A stretch of 64,000 nt of DNA, taken from Cephalotus follicularis. Its lineage: Eukaryota > Streptophyta > Magnoliopsida > Oxalidales > Cephalotaceae. The stretch spans positions 292,352 through 356,351 of the forward strand of contig BDDD01000062.1 of assembly GCA_001972305.1 (NCBI GenBank), written 5' to 3'. Shown here piece after piece: positions 1-13,193 of this stretch (its first letter is position 1; every line of letters begins with the position of its first letter). A program made the position numbers and the translations under genes. The notes below the pieces were generated by a model, which was not told where the DNA came from, searched no databases, and saw nothing but the letters and a program-made list of their open reading frames with translations.

Positions 1-1559
1 ACAAAACATTGACTGACACAGTATAATGCGCGCAAGCCCACTGCCCAACCCATTACACCGCTCCGCACCGTATTGTGATTGCAGCAACAAACAAAACTCT
101 TGAGACATTTCGCCCATACCAAATTCCCAATTCCCAAATCGCATCACACACCATTTCGTTCGCAACCGGAAACCCTAACGCTGTCAACGGCTCCTCCTCA
201 TCTCCTTGCCTCCTCCTCATCCTATTTTGTTAGCAACGGGAACAACAAGTCACACTGTCAACGACCACACCCACGCTTGAAGACATTTTACCTATCCCAA
301 TTCCCAAATCGCAAATCACACAACCCTAACACTGTCAACGGCTCCTCCTCGTCTCCTTGCCTCCTCATCCCATTTTGTTAGCAACGGTAGCAAGTCGACA
401 ATGACCTATCCTCCTCGTCTCCTCTCACTGTCAACGGCTCCTCTCCTCCTCACCCTCTCACTCTCCTGAGACAGTTGATAGACAACGTATATAGGTAGGT
501 TAGTTCTTCATTTTCTTTTGTTTTTGTTTTTAGTTGGTGAATGATCATGATTTTTGACTGATTTGCTTTGCCTGTTGCATCCCCTGGTTTTTTTCTTAAA
601 TTTTCTTTGACTATTTAATTTATTTATACAAATTTTAATCACTATATTTTTTAGTTGTTGATAATTTAATTATTGAATTCAATGATAATTTATTTATTGC
701 TTTGCCCGTTGCATGTGGTTTTTGACTGATTTTTAGAGAATGATTTGCTTTAACGTTTGTAATGATAAGAGCAACTAAGTTCATTCTTAGTGACAGTGAA
801 TAATACTAGAGAGTAATCTAGTAGTTTGTCATATTCTGTGTGCATTGCATTGAGTTATGTGTGGGTTAGAGTACTTCTTCAAGAAGCTTGAAAATACAGA
901 CAACATTGAGTTATAGAACATATTTATGGGGAAAGCACAGTGCTTGGGAATGATATTTTTGGGTGATATTGTTGTTGCAATTCCACCTCTGTTTATTGTA
1001 TTTCTCAAATTTCTTTTGGACAAGAATATATACTCGACTATCTACTGTATAGCTAAAAAGGTAGCTCGCACTTGTTTTTTTCACCCAAAAAAAGATATAA
1101 TTCACTCTTTGGGTATTAATGTTACAAATTGACCAAAAAGATTGCAGTTTATGCCTCTGGAAGTAACTCAATCTTTTGTTGTTTTCAGTTCAGGTCTGTA
1201 TCTAAATTTACTTATGCTATTGATGTATTTTTAATACTCTTATGTTTTTTTGCCTTGACCAGGACATTGTAAAGCATATATCCAACAACACTCTAATAAA
1301 GTAAGCCATCCTGGTTCTTGATCAAGATGGGTTTCACTTATGAGGTGCCTTGTTCCCTTGAATGACCTTAATGCACATCTTATTGCTTCAATTTGTTTTC
1401 ATGTTTTAGAGCCATTTTCTTTGCCGATTTAATAGGTGTAATTGGTGATAATTTGTTGAATAATTGGATTATTTGATTAGTATTTGATATAATTAGATGC
1501 ATTATTAAGTATTAGATTTTTAGTTTTAAAAATTTTGTATTAATTTAATAATTTTAATT
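1..1559. other. Unrecognised DNA, possibly the body of a hAT-like element
   Basis: No convincing gene was found. Positions about 127-470 hold an imperfect duplication: a block around CTGTCAACGGCTCCTCCTC occurs near 180, 337 and, shortened, 427. This looks like CT-rich 5'-UTR or exon DNA, and GTAGGT-like donor sequence follows near 494. A 100-codon frame over 79-381 lies entirely in this repeat and is probably not a gene. The rest is AT-rich with short open stretches. Because a hAT-like terminus lies at 1743, this could be the inside of a non-autonomous element that has picked up host fragments. The left end is outside the window, so this is inference. Confidence 0.3.
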
Positions 1560-1743
1560 TAAAGTTTGAAAATACGGTTTTTACCCGCAATACCCGAAAA
1601 TCGCATTGTATTTTGGGGCAGGTAACCGCAACCCGAACTCCAAGTGCGGTTCGGGTGCGGTTTGGGATTTTTGGACCCGAAAAACCGCAAAACCCAACCG
1701 TAAAAAATTGTCGTTCGGTTTTTACCCGCATAAACACCTCTAA
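1560..1743. mobile_element. hAT-like transposon terminus (right end)
   Basis: The stretch is dense in alternating CGGTTTTTACCCGC, CGGTTCGGGTGCGG and CCCGAAAAACCGC motifs, the subterminal pattern common in plant hAT elements. It ends in AAACACCTCTA, whose reverse complement (TAGAGGTGTTT) resembles a hAT terminal inverted repeat. The base after it begins recognisable antisense-ORF sequence of the Tat-A element, so this is a sharp insertion junction. The partner terminus and the 8-bp target duplication cannot be seen. Confidence 0.45.
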
Positions 1744-3808
1744 GACAGTCAAAAGTTAGAGGGAGAAATACTTCTTGGTCAAGAATCTCTCTGGCTTCAC
1801 ACCCTGCCCGTGGAACGACACCCTGGATACCATGCGCCTTAACCAGAGGACATTTTTGACTAGGGAAGAAAAGGCCGACCTGGGAAGACTTTCTACCCTA
1901 GCGCCTGAGGAAGTGGTCGTGGTGGCGTTTGAGGCTCGCTTGCAGCAACTTGGGCTGAGCATATCCCCGGGCCGTAGGGCTAGCCTGGAGCTGGACGAGG
2001 ATGTCCCCTTGGGGGTTGAGAGAGGAAGAAACTTGGATGCCCGAGATGGACCTGCGTCCTCGGCAACTATCCAAGGAGAGAGCTATATTATGCTTTCCCT
2101 TGGATTATTTTTAACTTTCATTCATTCTTTGCATTTGAAGTTTTTCTAACCGTTCTCTTGTATTTCCCTACAGTGATGGCATATCAGGATTCCACCATGG
2201 ACCTTGTAAGGGTTGGTCGCGAAATGCTTGAGCTGCTGACCCCGAAGAGCAAAGGCGGGATGCTCTTAGGAGGCAAAAGGCCTTGGAAAAAACTAAGGCT
2301 ACCGCACAAGGGAGGGTAGCTAGGTAGGCCGCTGCCAGGGCCAGACTTGAGGGGCTATCACGGGCCCTGTCTGAAGAGGCCAGGCATGGGGCCGAGGAGA
2401 CTGATATTGATGATGCCATGGTGGCTAGTGACAGGGAGGCCGCGAAGGCCAGGGACAGGGAGGACGCGGAGGCCAGGGCCGCGGAGGCCAGGGCTGAGAT
2501 TGCTCTGGGCAAGAGGCCTGCTGATGTTGATCCTGTCCGTCCTTCAAAATGGCAGAGGATAGAGGTGGGGGATGCTCCTTAAGATGAAACTACCGAGGTG
2601 CTCTCCTATGACCTAGACCTCCCATGTCCTTCTGAGGAGCTCGAGCAAGTAAGGGAGATCCTCATGGAGCTTGGCAAATCAGGCGTTTGTCTGAAGACGT
2701 CCGAGGTCGCCATCGAACTTGGAAGGGCGTGCATTTTTCCCCATGAGCTAATGGTGAGTGAGAAATGGACCGTTGGTCAAACCTGGATAACCTCTTCCAG
2801 TGCTGCCTCAGGGTCTATGAGCTCTTCCCAAATTTCTCCTTTGAACAAAATTTTTGATTATTTCTAAACCTTTTGTTTCATCCTCGGGCTATGGTCGATG
2901 CCCACCTCATGATGGAGAAATCTGACCAGGAGACCGGCTTGAACGAGCAGCTTGGGGCTGAAAATGCCGAGCTCAAAAAGTCGTTGGACATTGCCCGTGC
3001 TCAGTTGGAGGAAGTGCTTGGGGCCCAGGAGACCATAATCGCTGAGAAGAACGAGGCCTTGGAGGAAGCCTCAAGGGAGAGGGGGCTCAAGATAGCCGCA
3101 ATGCGCCAGAACATCGAGCTCGAAAATAAGCTGAAGGCTCATGGCGATCAATTAATGAAGATCCGTGAGCTTGAAGATGCTCAGACTAAGGCTGCCGTGG
3201 AAAGAGATGTCCTGGACTTCAAGGCATCCTCGGAATTTCGGGATGCTCTGGACAACACCGTGGACAACTATAAGGCCTCTGAAGATTTCAACAGGGAGGT
3301 TTTTAAGAAGCCCTCGACCAATTTTCGTAGGGGGTTCTATACCTGTCGGAACATGATCGTGTGCCTGCCGGAGCTCCCATTGGACTCCATCATCTGCGAT
3401 CCCTCGGGGGTTGAGAATGACTTCCTCCCTGAAGGCATTGATGAAGCCGAGGAAGAGGCTCTTCGGGCCTATGACGAGGAGCAGAGTCATGCTCAGGAAC
3501 CTGAGTGGTTTCCTGATGGTCAAGAGATGGTTCTCTTCGTTACACCTATCGGGGAGGACAACCTCGAGCCCTTGGACATGGACCCTCTTTCTCGCATTGT
3601 AGCTGAGGACCCAGCTCCTGAGCACGTGGCTGTGGATCCTCATACGCCTGAAACCGAGGATCCCCATCTCGAGCCTATGGCTGAGGATTCTCCACCTCTT
3701 CCAACTGAACAAAGATCTGAGGATCCTCCACCGCCTCCTCCAATAGAAGAAGATGCTCCACCACCTCCTCCTACTGTACATGACATCCCTTCAGAGGATG
3801 AAAACTAG
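1744..3808 (+). pseudogene. Antisense ORF of Tat-A (gypsy-type putative transposon protein)
   Basis: This is homologous to the antisense ORF of Tat-C (42649 to 39921). Exon 1 is cut off by the hAT-like end; about 1744-2090 remains (motif FLVKNLSGFTPCPW). An intron follows with acceptor near 2173. Exon 2 runs about 2174-2812: Ala/Glu/Arg-rich coiled coil, then a VREILMELGKSGVCL block. Exon 3 is about 2888-3808. Exons 1 and 2 hold stops (the TAG near 1760 and the TAG at 2325 in the coiled-coil frame). Exon 3 is open for about 307 codons, with coiled coil, an aromatic-rich block and an acidic Pro-rich tail ending PSEDEN. The family resembles the putative gypsy-type transposon domain (PF04195-like). 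Its function is unknown. Confidence 0.75.
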
Positions 3809-3888
3809 AATAGCTTTTTTTTTCCTTTTTCCTTGCCTTGTACTTTTTTCTTGTTTTTGCAATGTAATTTTCTTTTGATGAATGGAAT

Positions 3889-6818
3889 TGTAACACCCCC
3901 GATCCGAGTCCACTAAATACTCAAAGCGAATCTCTAGGAGTTGGTGCGTTACGCCAGGGGTGAACCATTAACCATCAAATCGTTTAGTCATTTAACGATC
4001 TGTTAACCATTTAATCATTCCTATGGTATATTGTATTCGATAACCTCATAATTCCAAAATATGAAGAACTCAAAATTTTCATACACTCATCATGGCTAAC
4101 CTTTATTACAACAATTGATCCTAGCTTAGGTTCTCTTCAAAACATAACATCATTACTCAACGGAAACATCACATCATATTCAATAACTTCACATGACCAA
4201 AATATACTTACAACTTTGAACCCTAAGCGTTAAAATCATCACGCTTCTTATAATCTCAATTATGCTTTACACTTTCAACACTAACATCAAAACATCATGT
4301 TCTTATTTGAAAACATTATATATTATAACCTTCATTTCTATACGTTTACATCTATACATCGTCTGTCATAATACGTTACTCAGTTGAAAACATTAACTTA
4401 TTACCTAAAAGCAGTTGTACAAAACATTATTGCATAACATACTTCATTTCCAACACTTCTTTTACGAACTTCCTCTAAAGCTCACACTTTCATGTTCAAC
4501 CGTTTCCTGGAAAATTTATTTGAAAACAAGACATTGAAAGGAGTGAGTTCAAATAGCCCAGTAAAAATCATAGTCGTAAAACGTTATCGATATCCATTGT
4601 TTTTGATAATCTTTATCAAAATGTTTTCAAATCATACATTTCAAAACATCATTGAAAATCATCTTCTAGTTTTGTAAAACTAGAACATTTCACTGCCGAA
4701 ATCCATTATTTCTGATAATTTTCATAAAATCAGAACGTTTCCAAAATCATACATTTTCTGGTATATAGCCCAGCCATACTTAAAAATGAAAAATCATTTA
4801 AAATCCTTTTATGGTATAAACACCAGCACATTTCACATTCATTCCTCTTTTCTGATCATATCTCATGAATCAAAACATTTCATTTCTTTTTTTCCCCTGA
4901 TCATATCTCATGAATCAGAACATTTCACATTCCTTTCCTTTTTCTGATATTATCTCATGAATCAGAACATTTCATACATAACTGAGGGGTTATAAAACAT
5001 AAAGAACCCAATTGAACCATACTTTACCGGGGCATTGTGCACTCCCCGATTACTATCCGTACATCACATGCATGTCCGTCAGCATCTCGCTCCATTAACA
5101 TTAACCCTTCTCAGATTAATCCTCCTTGGATCTCAATCCAATAGTTGTTCATCTCAGTTCGTTACCTTTTTCCATCTCATAAAATCATTTCATAAAACAT
5201 TTCTTAATACTTTTAGTGATCAGCTCAAAACATTCATAAAACAGCATAGTACGACATCTTTTAAAACTAGTATATAAATAATCATTTCCAGAGAAATTTT
5301 AAAAGTAAATTTAAACATAGTTTTTCGTCAAGAAGTTGACAGAATTTCGAAACATACAAAATATAACAGTTTTACAACCTGCTGTAAAATATCAGAATAA
5401 AACAGAATATTAGACACTTTAGGAAATGAGTAGAATCCTTACGCATAAAAGAAGTTGCTGTAAAATATCAGAATAAAACATGACATTTCATGCTTTAGAA
5501 ATGAGTAAGAATCCGTACCTTGTTTTAATCTCCTTCTCTCATTCTCTCCCATGATTCATCATAGCCAAAACTTAACAGAAACTAACCCATTCTCAGTCGA
5601 AACTACACACATGCATAGCATTTATCAAACACAATATGCATGCTATATGTTCATAAACATGTCATACACCATACCTGTTAACAATAGTAACAGTTAGTCG
5701 AGTTGTAGGTTTAACTGCCGAATATTTCCAAGTTGCTGCTAACTGTCGATTATCATTTCCCTTCACTGTCAAACCAAATTACCAACTCGCTCACTGCACA
5801 TACAATACATTTTCATTAAGATCAACGTACATAAATCAACATTGCCGTCACCGGAGCGCCAGCCAGATTCTGGCCAACTCACCCATAAACAGGTTCCACA
5901 TTGAGTGATCTATTCAAAACCGCTCAAGACTCGCCGTGAATCTGCGTCGAACGCCATGTCACCGGCGACAGCGAGTTGCGACTCACTGAGTCGACTCGCC
6001 CGACTTCCACCACTTCGGTCACCACCCAAAAACGCCACACAACCATCAGTTCTACCCACCACTGTCCAAGACTCACCGAGACTCGACTCCAAATGCACGG
6101 TCTCAAGCGGCAGTGAGTCAACTCACTGAGTCGACTCAGCCAAGTGATTCCGGCCTATTCCGGCCAAGAAACGCCTCAACGACAGTCGAAATGGATAGAG
6201 ATGGCCTCCTAGATGAAGACCCGCTCCATCCGCGACGCTAATGGCGCCGGAATCGCACGGTCGTGACGCGCACAGTGACGAGGAAGAGTAGAAAAGAAAA
6301 GAGAAAAAGAGGAGAAGAGAGGAGAGGTTACCGCCAGGTGGAGGTCCTAGGCTGCTCGCCGTCCTCTCCCGGTCAGGTGGCTAGCTCCAGCGTTGTCTCC
6401 GGCGCCCTCTCTCTTTCTCTCTCCCGCGTTCTTTCCCTCTCTCCCTCGCCTCTGTCTCCCTCTTCTTTCTTTGCACGGGCGCATCATGCGCCCGTGTCTC
6501 TTTCTTTTCTTTCTTTAATTTGTTTCCCTCATTTTCTTCTTGGTATTTTACAAATAAAATATCAAGGCCTGGGTCCCGATCTTTCTGCGAATTGCGATAT
6601 TAATTACTATAGCTGCCACTAAAATAATCGTAATAATAATGCGAATACTGGGCCTTATAAGCGCGCATTAAAAATAGGATTTACTAGCCATTTTGGGCCT
6701 TATAATTGTGGCTTCAATGCGCAAAGCCTTTTATTACTCCAGGCCTCTATCGGCTTTATTACGACCATACACTGCACCAATTTCATAATAATTATTTTTG
6801 AAATTCTGGGGCATTACA
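3889..6818. mobile_element. Solo LTR, about 2.9 kb, chromovirus (Tekay/Del)-like
   Basis: The termini are TGTAACACCCC at the left and GGGGCATTACA at the right, ending TG...CA. The flanking pentamers GGAAT (3884-3888) and GAAAT (6819-6823) differ by one base and fit a 5-bp target duplication. Joining the flanks restores the 3' tail of the Tat-A antisense ORF as seen in Tat-C. There is no gag, pol or primer site inside. The right third (about 5830-6480) is GC-rich with CT-rich runs, like a promoter and leader. By layout the LTR probably reads on minus, but this is not certain. Short open frames here are incidental. Confidence 0.7.
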
Positions 6819-7335
6819 GAAATACAAAGCTTTTTTCACCCCGGATCACCTTTATGTGCTTTATTTGTGTTGTATGCCATGCTTGAGCTTTACTCGGACA
6901 CTTGCGGTTCCCTTAGGAAATTTACCCTAACTTATATACTTTATATGGTGGCCTTACAATTTTCAGGCCTAATTACCTAAGCTTCGTAGTCCCCTTAGGA
7001 CACTTTGTTTCAAAAGCGCTTAGGCAAAAGGACTTAGTCTTTACGAGTTCTGCTGTCTTCGTAGACCAAGTTTCAGGTCTGCTTTGACAAGTTCTTACGG
7101 GTTTTCCAAGCAGGGTCTCGTCTAGTCCGTTATATTCTAGACCAGGTCGCCGGAGCTTGTAGTCCATGTAGGGACACTTATTTCAAAAGTGCTCAGTCCA
7201 ACGAACTTGATCGTTGCGAGTTTTCATGGACTCACCTCTCAAAACACGATGTGGTTGTGGTCATGCATTGAAATGCTAACCGGTGTTTACTCCCTTGGGA
7301 GTCTAGTTGCTTCCTTAGAAGTCTTTTGTATGTGT

Positions 7336-7572
7336 AGTCTTAGGTGCTCCTTGAGAGGAGTCTTAGGTGCTCCTCGGGAGGAGTCTTAGGGTGCTCCTCG
7401 GGGGGAGTCTTTGGTGCTCCTCTGGGGGAGTCTTAGGTGCTCCTCGATGGGAGTCTTAGGGTGCTCCTGGGGGGAGTCTTTGGTGATCCTCATATGGAGT
7501 CTTAGGTACTCCTCGGGAGGAGTCTTAGGTGCTCCTCGAGGGGAGTCTTAAGTGCTCCTCGGGAGGAGTCTT
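7336..7572. repeat. 23-bp tandem repeat in the Tat-A 3' untranslated region
   Basis: About ten imperfect head-to-tail copies of a 23-24 bp unit of the form GAGTCTTAGGTGCTCCTCGG. It lies between the end of pol (7796, minus) and the antisense ORF, inside the 3' untranslated region (6819-7795). That region also holds a block shared with Tat-B and Tat-C (about 7670-7735 here, 19590-19640 in Tat-B, 38780-38830 in Tat-C). Confidence 0.9.
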
Positions 7573-7795
7573 TATTGAATTGAGACCTTGGTCTGTTTGG
7601 AATACTCCTTTGGGATCATGGTCGGGCATGCCTATATTAAAGCTTCATGGTTGAGGGAGTTGATCGGCGGCTATTCAGAGGTTTAAGGACATGAACATTG
7701 GGCCTCCGGTCCCTTGCAAACTTGGAACTATGATCTTTGCACACATTTTTTGAGAAAATTATTGACATTCTTGAATTTGTACAACTTACAAAGAA

Positions 7796-10700
7796 TCACT
7801 GGTAATACTTCCTCAAATGCTCAGTATTCCAAGCTCTGGGAATCTCCCTGCCCCCCAGAGTTTCAAGTTTGAATGTTCTTGGACGGAGCACTCTCTTGAC
7901 CTTGTATGGTCCTTCCCAATTAGGGGCTAGCTTTCCTCTGGTACCGGTGGGACCTGCAATAGCTGAGTTACGTAGGACTAGGTCTCCTTCCCTTAGTGGT
8001 CGGGGGTGTACCCTTTTGTTATAGTAACGGCCCACCCTCTGTTGGTATGCTGAAACTTTGATAGTTGTCTTATCTCTGAGCTCTTCCACTAAGTCGATTA
8101 GGGTCCTCAACCCTTCTTCATTATTTCCTTCGCTGAAATGTACAACTCTTGATGACTGTACACCAATCTCCACATGTATTATAGCTTCAGCTCCAAAACA
8201 AATGTTGTATGGGGACTCACCAGTTGTAGTCCGATGAGTGGTTCTATAAGCCCATAGTACACTTGGTAGCTCCTCTGTCCATCTTCCCTTGCTATGCTCA
8301 AGGCGCTTCTTCAAGCTTGAGATGATTTCTCTGTTGATCACCTCGGTTTGACGATTGCTTTGGGGGTAGGTTACTAAGGCTAGCTTATGCTCTATTCTCC
8401 ATTCTTTACAAAAATAATGGAAAGCCTGGCAATCGAACTGCTTCCCATTATCTGAGACTATTACTCTTGGGACTCTAAATCCACAGATGATTGATTTCCA
8501 TACGAAGCTCTTCGTGTTCTTCTCTGTGATCGTGGCCAAGGTTTCAGCTTCTACCCACTTTGTGAAGTAGTCCACTGTCACAATGAGAAACTTCCTCTGC
8601 CCTGTTGCCATTGGTAATGGTCAGGCGAAATCCATCCCCCACTGAGTAAAGGGACAAGGGGCAATGATAGATGTCAACAGTTCTGAGGGTCTCCTGCTTT
8701 TATTGGCATACCTCTGACCCCTATCATATTTCCTCACAAAGTCTATGGCATCTTGATGCATGGTCGGTCAGTAATAGCCCTACCTCAATAATTTGTGGGA
8801 CAAGGTTCTGCCCCAAGTGTGATTGCCACAGACTCCTTCATGGACTTCCCTTAGAGCATAATCGGCCTCTAGGGGAGTCATGCATCTCAGTCAAGGATAG
8901 GGGAAAGACCTTTTGTTGAGGATCCCATCTCTGAATTGGTATCTGTTTGCTCGGTACACCAGTTTTCTCGCTTCAGAGGGGTCCTCGGGCACAATTTCAT
9001 TCCTCAGCCAATTGATAAATGGAGTCATCCAGTTTGGCTCCTGTGGAGCATCTATGTCCATCACGTCTACTTTTGAGATGGTGAGCCTATCAAGGTAGTC
9101 CATCAGCACGGTTCTATTTTCCTGCAACTCCTCCGTCGTTGCTAACTTGGACAACTGGTCTGCTTGAGCATTTTCTGCTCTAGGCACCTTCAAGACTCTA
9201 AGCATTTGGAAGGCTGACTTCAGACTCTGAAAGTATGCTAAGTACTTAGCCATGAAATCTTCTCTGGCTTCATACTCCCCACTCACCAAGCCAACTACCA
9301 GCTGAGAATCACTAGAGACTTCTATCTTTTGAACCTTCAAGTGCTTCGTTATTGTCAGCTCGGTGATCAGAGATTCCCACTCGACCTCATTGTTTGTGGC
9401 CTTAAATCCAAACCTCAGAGCATATTCTATGGTCCACCCATCTAGAATTACTAACACCAATCCTGCTCCACTACCGAAGATGCAGGACGAGCCATCCACG
9501 GACAACTTTCATAACCCCTTCTCTTCTTCAGAGGTGTCTTCTTCCATACACCCTGTAAGTGTATGATCTCCTATAAAATCTGTCAAAACCTATGATTTTA
9601 TTCCTGGTCTGGCTTCAAACTTTACATCATACTCGCCTAATTCGACCGACTACTTGATCAGGCTTCCTGAGAGGTCTGGCTTCGCTAGTACTTGTCTTAG
9701 TGGTTGGTCGGACAGGACCTTGATAGTATGATCTAGGAAGTACGGCCTCAACTTCCTTGTAGCTATAATCAGAGCATAAGCAAATTTTTCTACCTCCGGA
9801 TACCTCCCCTTAGCATCGTTCAAGGCCTTGCTGACATAATACATTGGCCTTTGAACTTTCTCCTCTTCTCTGACAAGCACTGCACTCACTACGCCCATTG
9901 TTGCCGCAAGGTACAAATACAGGTCCTCCCCGTCCTTAGGTTTTGATATTAGAGGAGGGGAAGTCAGGTATTCCTTCAATTTGTCGAAGGCTTCTTGATA
10001 TTCTTCCGACCAAGAAAATCCCTTAGGATCTCTCAACACTTTGAAAAAATGGAGACACTTCTCTGCTGACTTCGAGACAAACCTGCTCAGGGCTGTTATT
10101 ATTCCGTTCAACCTCTGTATATCCCTGATGGTCTGTGGAGGCCTCATGCTCTGTACTGCTGAGATTTTCTCTGGGTTGGTCTCTATTCCCCTGCTTGAGA
10201 CCATGAACCCGAGGAACTTACCAGAGGTGACCCCAAAAGTATACTTCGAAGGATTGAGCTTCATCTTATATCTTCTTAACACCTCAAAAGTTTCCTCCAA
10301 GTCTTTAATGTGGGGGCTCCTTGCTGGCGTCTTGACGAGCATGTCGTCAATATACACATCCATATTTTTCCCGATCTGAGACTCAAAGATCTTGTTGACC
10401 AACCGTTGGTAGGTTACCTCGGCATTCTTTAATCCAAAGGGCATGACTTTGTAATAGAACATGCCTCTATCAGTAATGAAGACTGTCTTGTTCTCATCGG
10501 GTCCATACATGGGGATTTGATTATACCCCGAGTAGCCATCCAAGAAGCTTAGAATCCTATACCCTGAGGTTGCATCCACCAACTGATCAATCTTCGAGAG
10601 GGGGAAGTGATCCTTTAGGCAAGCCTTGTTGAGGTATGTGAAGTCAGTACACATCATCCACTTGCCATTTGCTTTCTTGACTAGGATTGGGTTAGCCAGC

Positions 10701-11626
10701 CAGTCAGAGTAGTGCACTTCCCTGATGAACCCCGCTTGTAACAGCTTGCTCACCTCCTCAGATATTACTTGCTGCCTTTCAAGAGCGAAGTTCCTTTTCT
10801 TTTTCCTGGTCGGAGGCCTCATAGGATCCACACTTAGCTTGTGCACCATCACTTATGAGCTGATCCCATTGACCTCCTCTGCCGACCAAGCAAAATCATC
10901 TTTATTATTTCTGAGAAACGTTATCAGTTCCTCTTTCTCCACATCTCCAAGTTGTGAGCCGACTTGGATAATTCTCTCTTTATTGCCCTCCTCCAAGGGC
11001 ACTTGTAAAACTTCCTCAACAGGCTGTGGACACTCGGGCTCCACATCCCCTATGAGCTCCACATTTGCTATGGACAATGCCTTCTCTTTTCCCTTGTCCA
11101 TCACAGTAGTTTTGTAGCATTGCCTTGCTACCTATTGGTCACCTTTGACTTCCTCTACGCCAAACCTTGTTGGGAATTTCATCACCAAGTGTCTCGTAGA
11201 CACTATTGCCTCCAACAAGTTCAAACCTGGACGCCCGACTATGGCATTGTATGGGCTTGGTGTGTCCACTACCAGGAATGTCATCTGTACCTGGGTCTGA
11301 CGTGGGGCCATGCCTATAACCACGGACAGGTCAATGGATCCCATAGGATGGACCATCCCCCCTGCAAAACCAACCAGTGGAGTTTTCACGGGCCTGAGTT
11401 GGTCGGTCGGTATCTTTAGCTGATAAAATGCATATTTATACAAGATATCGGCCGAGCTCTTGCTGTCAATTAGGATCCTCTTCATAGTGAAAAGTTCCAC
11501 CGGAAAAGTTACCACCACTGGATCATCATGAGAGAAACGTACTCCCTCATAGTCCGCCTCGGAGAAGGATATCACCTCCTCATCTCCACCAGTCTTCAAC
11601 CTCTTGCTATGCTGAATATGTTGCAC
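7796..11626 (-). pseudogene. Tat-A pol: protease, RT, two RNase H domains, integrase
   Basis: A single reading frame runs the whole length with no frameshift but about nine stops, at 11132-11134, 10853-10855, 9650-9652, near 9608 and 9510, four more at about 8770-8900, and one near 8621. Order: retropepsin-like region (catalytic DSG changed to DSK); RT with YIDD; RNase H; a second archaeal-type RNase H starting SVDGSSCIFGSGAG; an integrase zinc-binding region that has lost its CxxC; the integrase core (DYFTKWVEA, DNGKQF, EVINRE); and a C-terminal domain ending EHLRKYYQ. Most stops fit CAG to TAG or TGG to TAG/TGA changes. It is not functional. Confidence 0.9.
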
Positions 11627-13193
11627 TGCAAGGGATTGCCTTCCATAGGCCTTTCTAGACCTATTGTAATCGCCCCCAGATGCGACCCCTCCAGAGATTG
11701 TATGGATGACACCTCTGGGCTGCTGCTGTTGGTCCTCTGGCTGTTGTGGAGCTTATTCTCTAAGGAGTGTTCCTATCCACATAATTAAGTAGGTTCCCCT
11801 TGCGGATCTTCAGTTGCCTGCACTCCTCGGTATCGTTCCCGTGGTCACGATGCTACCGAAAATATTTTTCTGTGTCTCTCTTCTCAACTGAGGACCTCAT
11901 TGGTGCAAGCCATTGGATGGGGACCTTATCCTTCTCCACTGCAAGTATCCTAGTATGTGTGTCCAGGAGAGGGGCGAAATTGTTGTGACTCCTCTCTCCT
12001 AGAGAGCTTGTGTCTGAGGTCATTCTTGTGGAGCTCAGACCTCTCCTTCCTCTTCTCTTTCTTGCCGGGAGCATTTCGTGAATGCTCCCCTTTCTCCACT
12101 TGATGGCCCGACCAGGATGTTTTTTGTTTCATGGCTGCCATCCCTTCCTCGGCATTGATGTACCTCACTGCTCTTCTCAGCAGGTCCGCCATATCCACCG
12201 CGGGCTTCTTCAGCAGAGAGAAAGTGAATGGGGAGTTCTCCCCTACACCACGTTGATCAAATGGGTTGAGTTTCTCCTTTGCGTGATGCTGTTGAGGAAC
12301 TTTGTCACGAACAGTTCCGCAAACTGATCGAAATTCTCCAACGATCCCTCTGCTAGGGTAGAATACCACGACTGGGCTGCTCCAGTCAGTGTTGCCAGGA
12401 ATCCTCGGCAAAGTGTGGCGTCCGAGGCTTGGTGCACTAACATGGTTTGGATGTAGGTGCACACATGTTGGATGGGATCCATGGACCCATCATACTGCTG
12501 GAGACTCGGGAACCGGAATCCACGAGGGACACGGTCCTTCATGATCTCGGATGTGAAGGGGTTGGCGCTAATGTTGAGCACCTTGGACAGATATCCCCTC
12601 GTTTGCTCGGCTCCTCGAATCATTTTCTCCATCTCAGCAAGCCTTCTGTTCATTGCTTACTCAACATCTTCAATGTTCCTAGCCCTGCTAGAAACCTGTG
12701 ACTCCCTCGCTAGTGTGGCCATGTGGTCCAATCTGCTTCCCCGCACTGTTCCAGTCCTACGCGAGGCATTGGAGCGCCCGCGCATCTCCTCAGCACCCCC
12801 TTGACGATCCACTTCCATCGCTTGGTGCTCGGAGTGCTCTGGTCGGGGATTGTTGTTGTGATCCCGGGCAATTGAGGACTCTGCCATCTGAGATGTATTA
12901 ATCTCAGCTCTCCTCCTCAGGGGTGTATCAACCCCTGACTGCCTTGGGGGGAGCAGGCCCCTTGGCAGGTTTCTCCTTTGCTCACGGGGGTGTTGGTTCT
13001 CCTAGGCCAGCCTGTGCTGTCCAGATTGTCCTCGGCTGATAGCTCGGGCAGGTCTAACCTGGCCCTGGTTTGCTAAGTTGGTGGCCAACAGATTGGAAAG
13101 ACGCTCCATCCCCCGGAAGAGTTGTCCGAATTACTCCCCAGTGATGGGAGCCTGCTCAACAGCGGTGGCAACCTGGCCATCGGCAGTGGGGTT
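11627..13193 (-). pseudogene. Tat-A gag, truncated and broken
   Basis: The capsid-type retrotransposon gag domain is recognisable (DPIQHVCTYIQTMLVHQASD and FVTKFLN within 12243-12653). It aligns with Tat-C gag. An N-terminal part with TGEx(L/F)xQ and RLxxLL motifs lies near 13090-13190 but has no start codon. A deletion of roughly 110 bp at about 12240 removed the segment between HLINVV and FTFSLLKK and shifted the frame. Further downstream pieces are HKLSRREES and the HTRILAVEKDKVPIQW block. The region to 11627 is full of stops. No primer site is present upstream. Confidence 0.85.

Larger units (their letters stand above)
1744..13193 (-). mobile_element. Tat-A: decayed Ty3/Gypsy Tat-lineage retrotransposon, both LTRs missing
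   Basis: Read on minus, the order is gag (13193 to 11627), pol (11626 to 7796), a 3' untranslated region with a 23-bp tandem repeat, then the antisense spliced ORF on plus (1744-3808). This order and the extra RNase H domain mark the Tat lineage. The left side is cut by the hAT-like terminus at 1743. The right side stops inside gag at about 13193, with no primer site or LTR beyond. A long LTR (3889-6818) was inserted later into the tail. Coding parts carry stops and deletions, so the element is dead. Confidence 0.85.

Noticed and set aside
79-381. 100-codon frame at the left edge
   Set aside because: Falls entirely in a duplicated CT-rich block, with no domain and no continuing exon.
3152-3781. 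209-codon open frame on minus
   Set aside because: Shadow of antisense-ORF exon 3, which has clear homology to Tat-C in the other strand.
6263-6622. 119-codon open frame
   Set aside because: Ser/Leu-rich translation of CT repeats within the solo LTR.
7336-7572. Regular short repeats that could suggest a CRISPR array
   Set aside because: Units are adjacent with no unique spacers, and the context is a plant retrotransposon tail.
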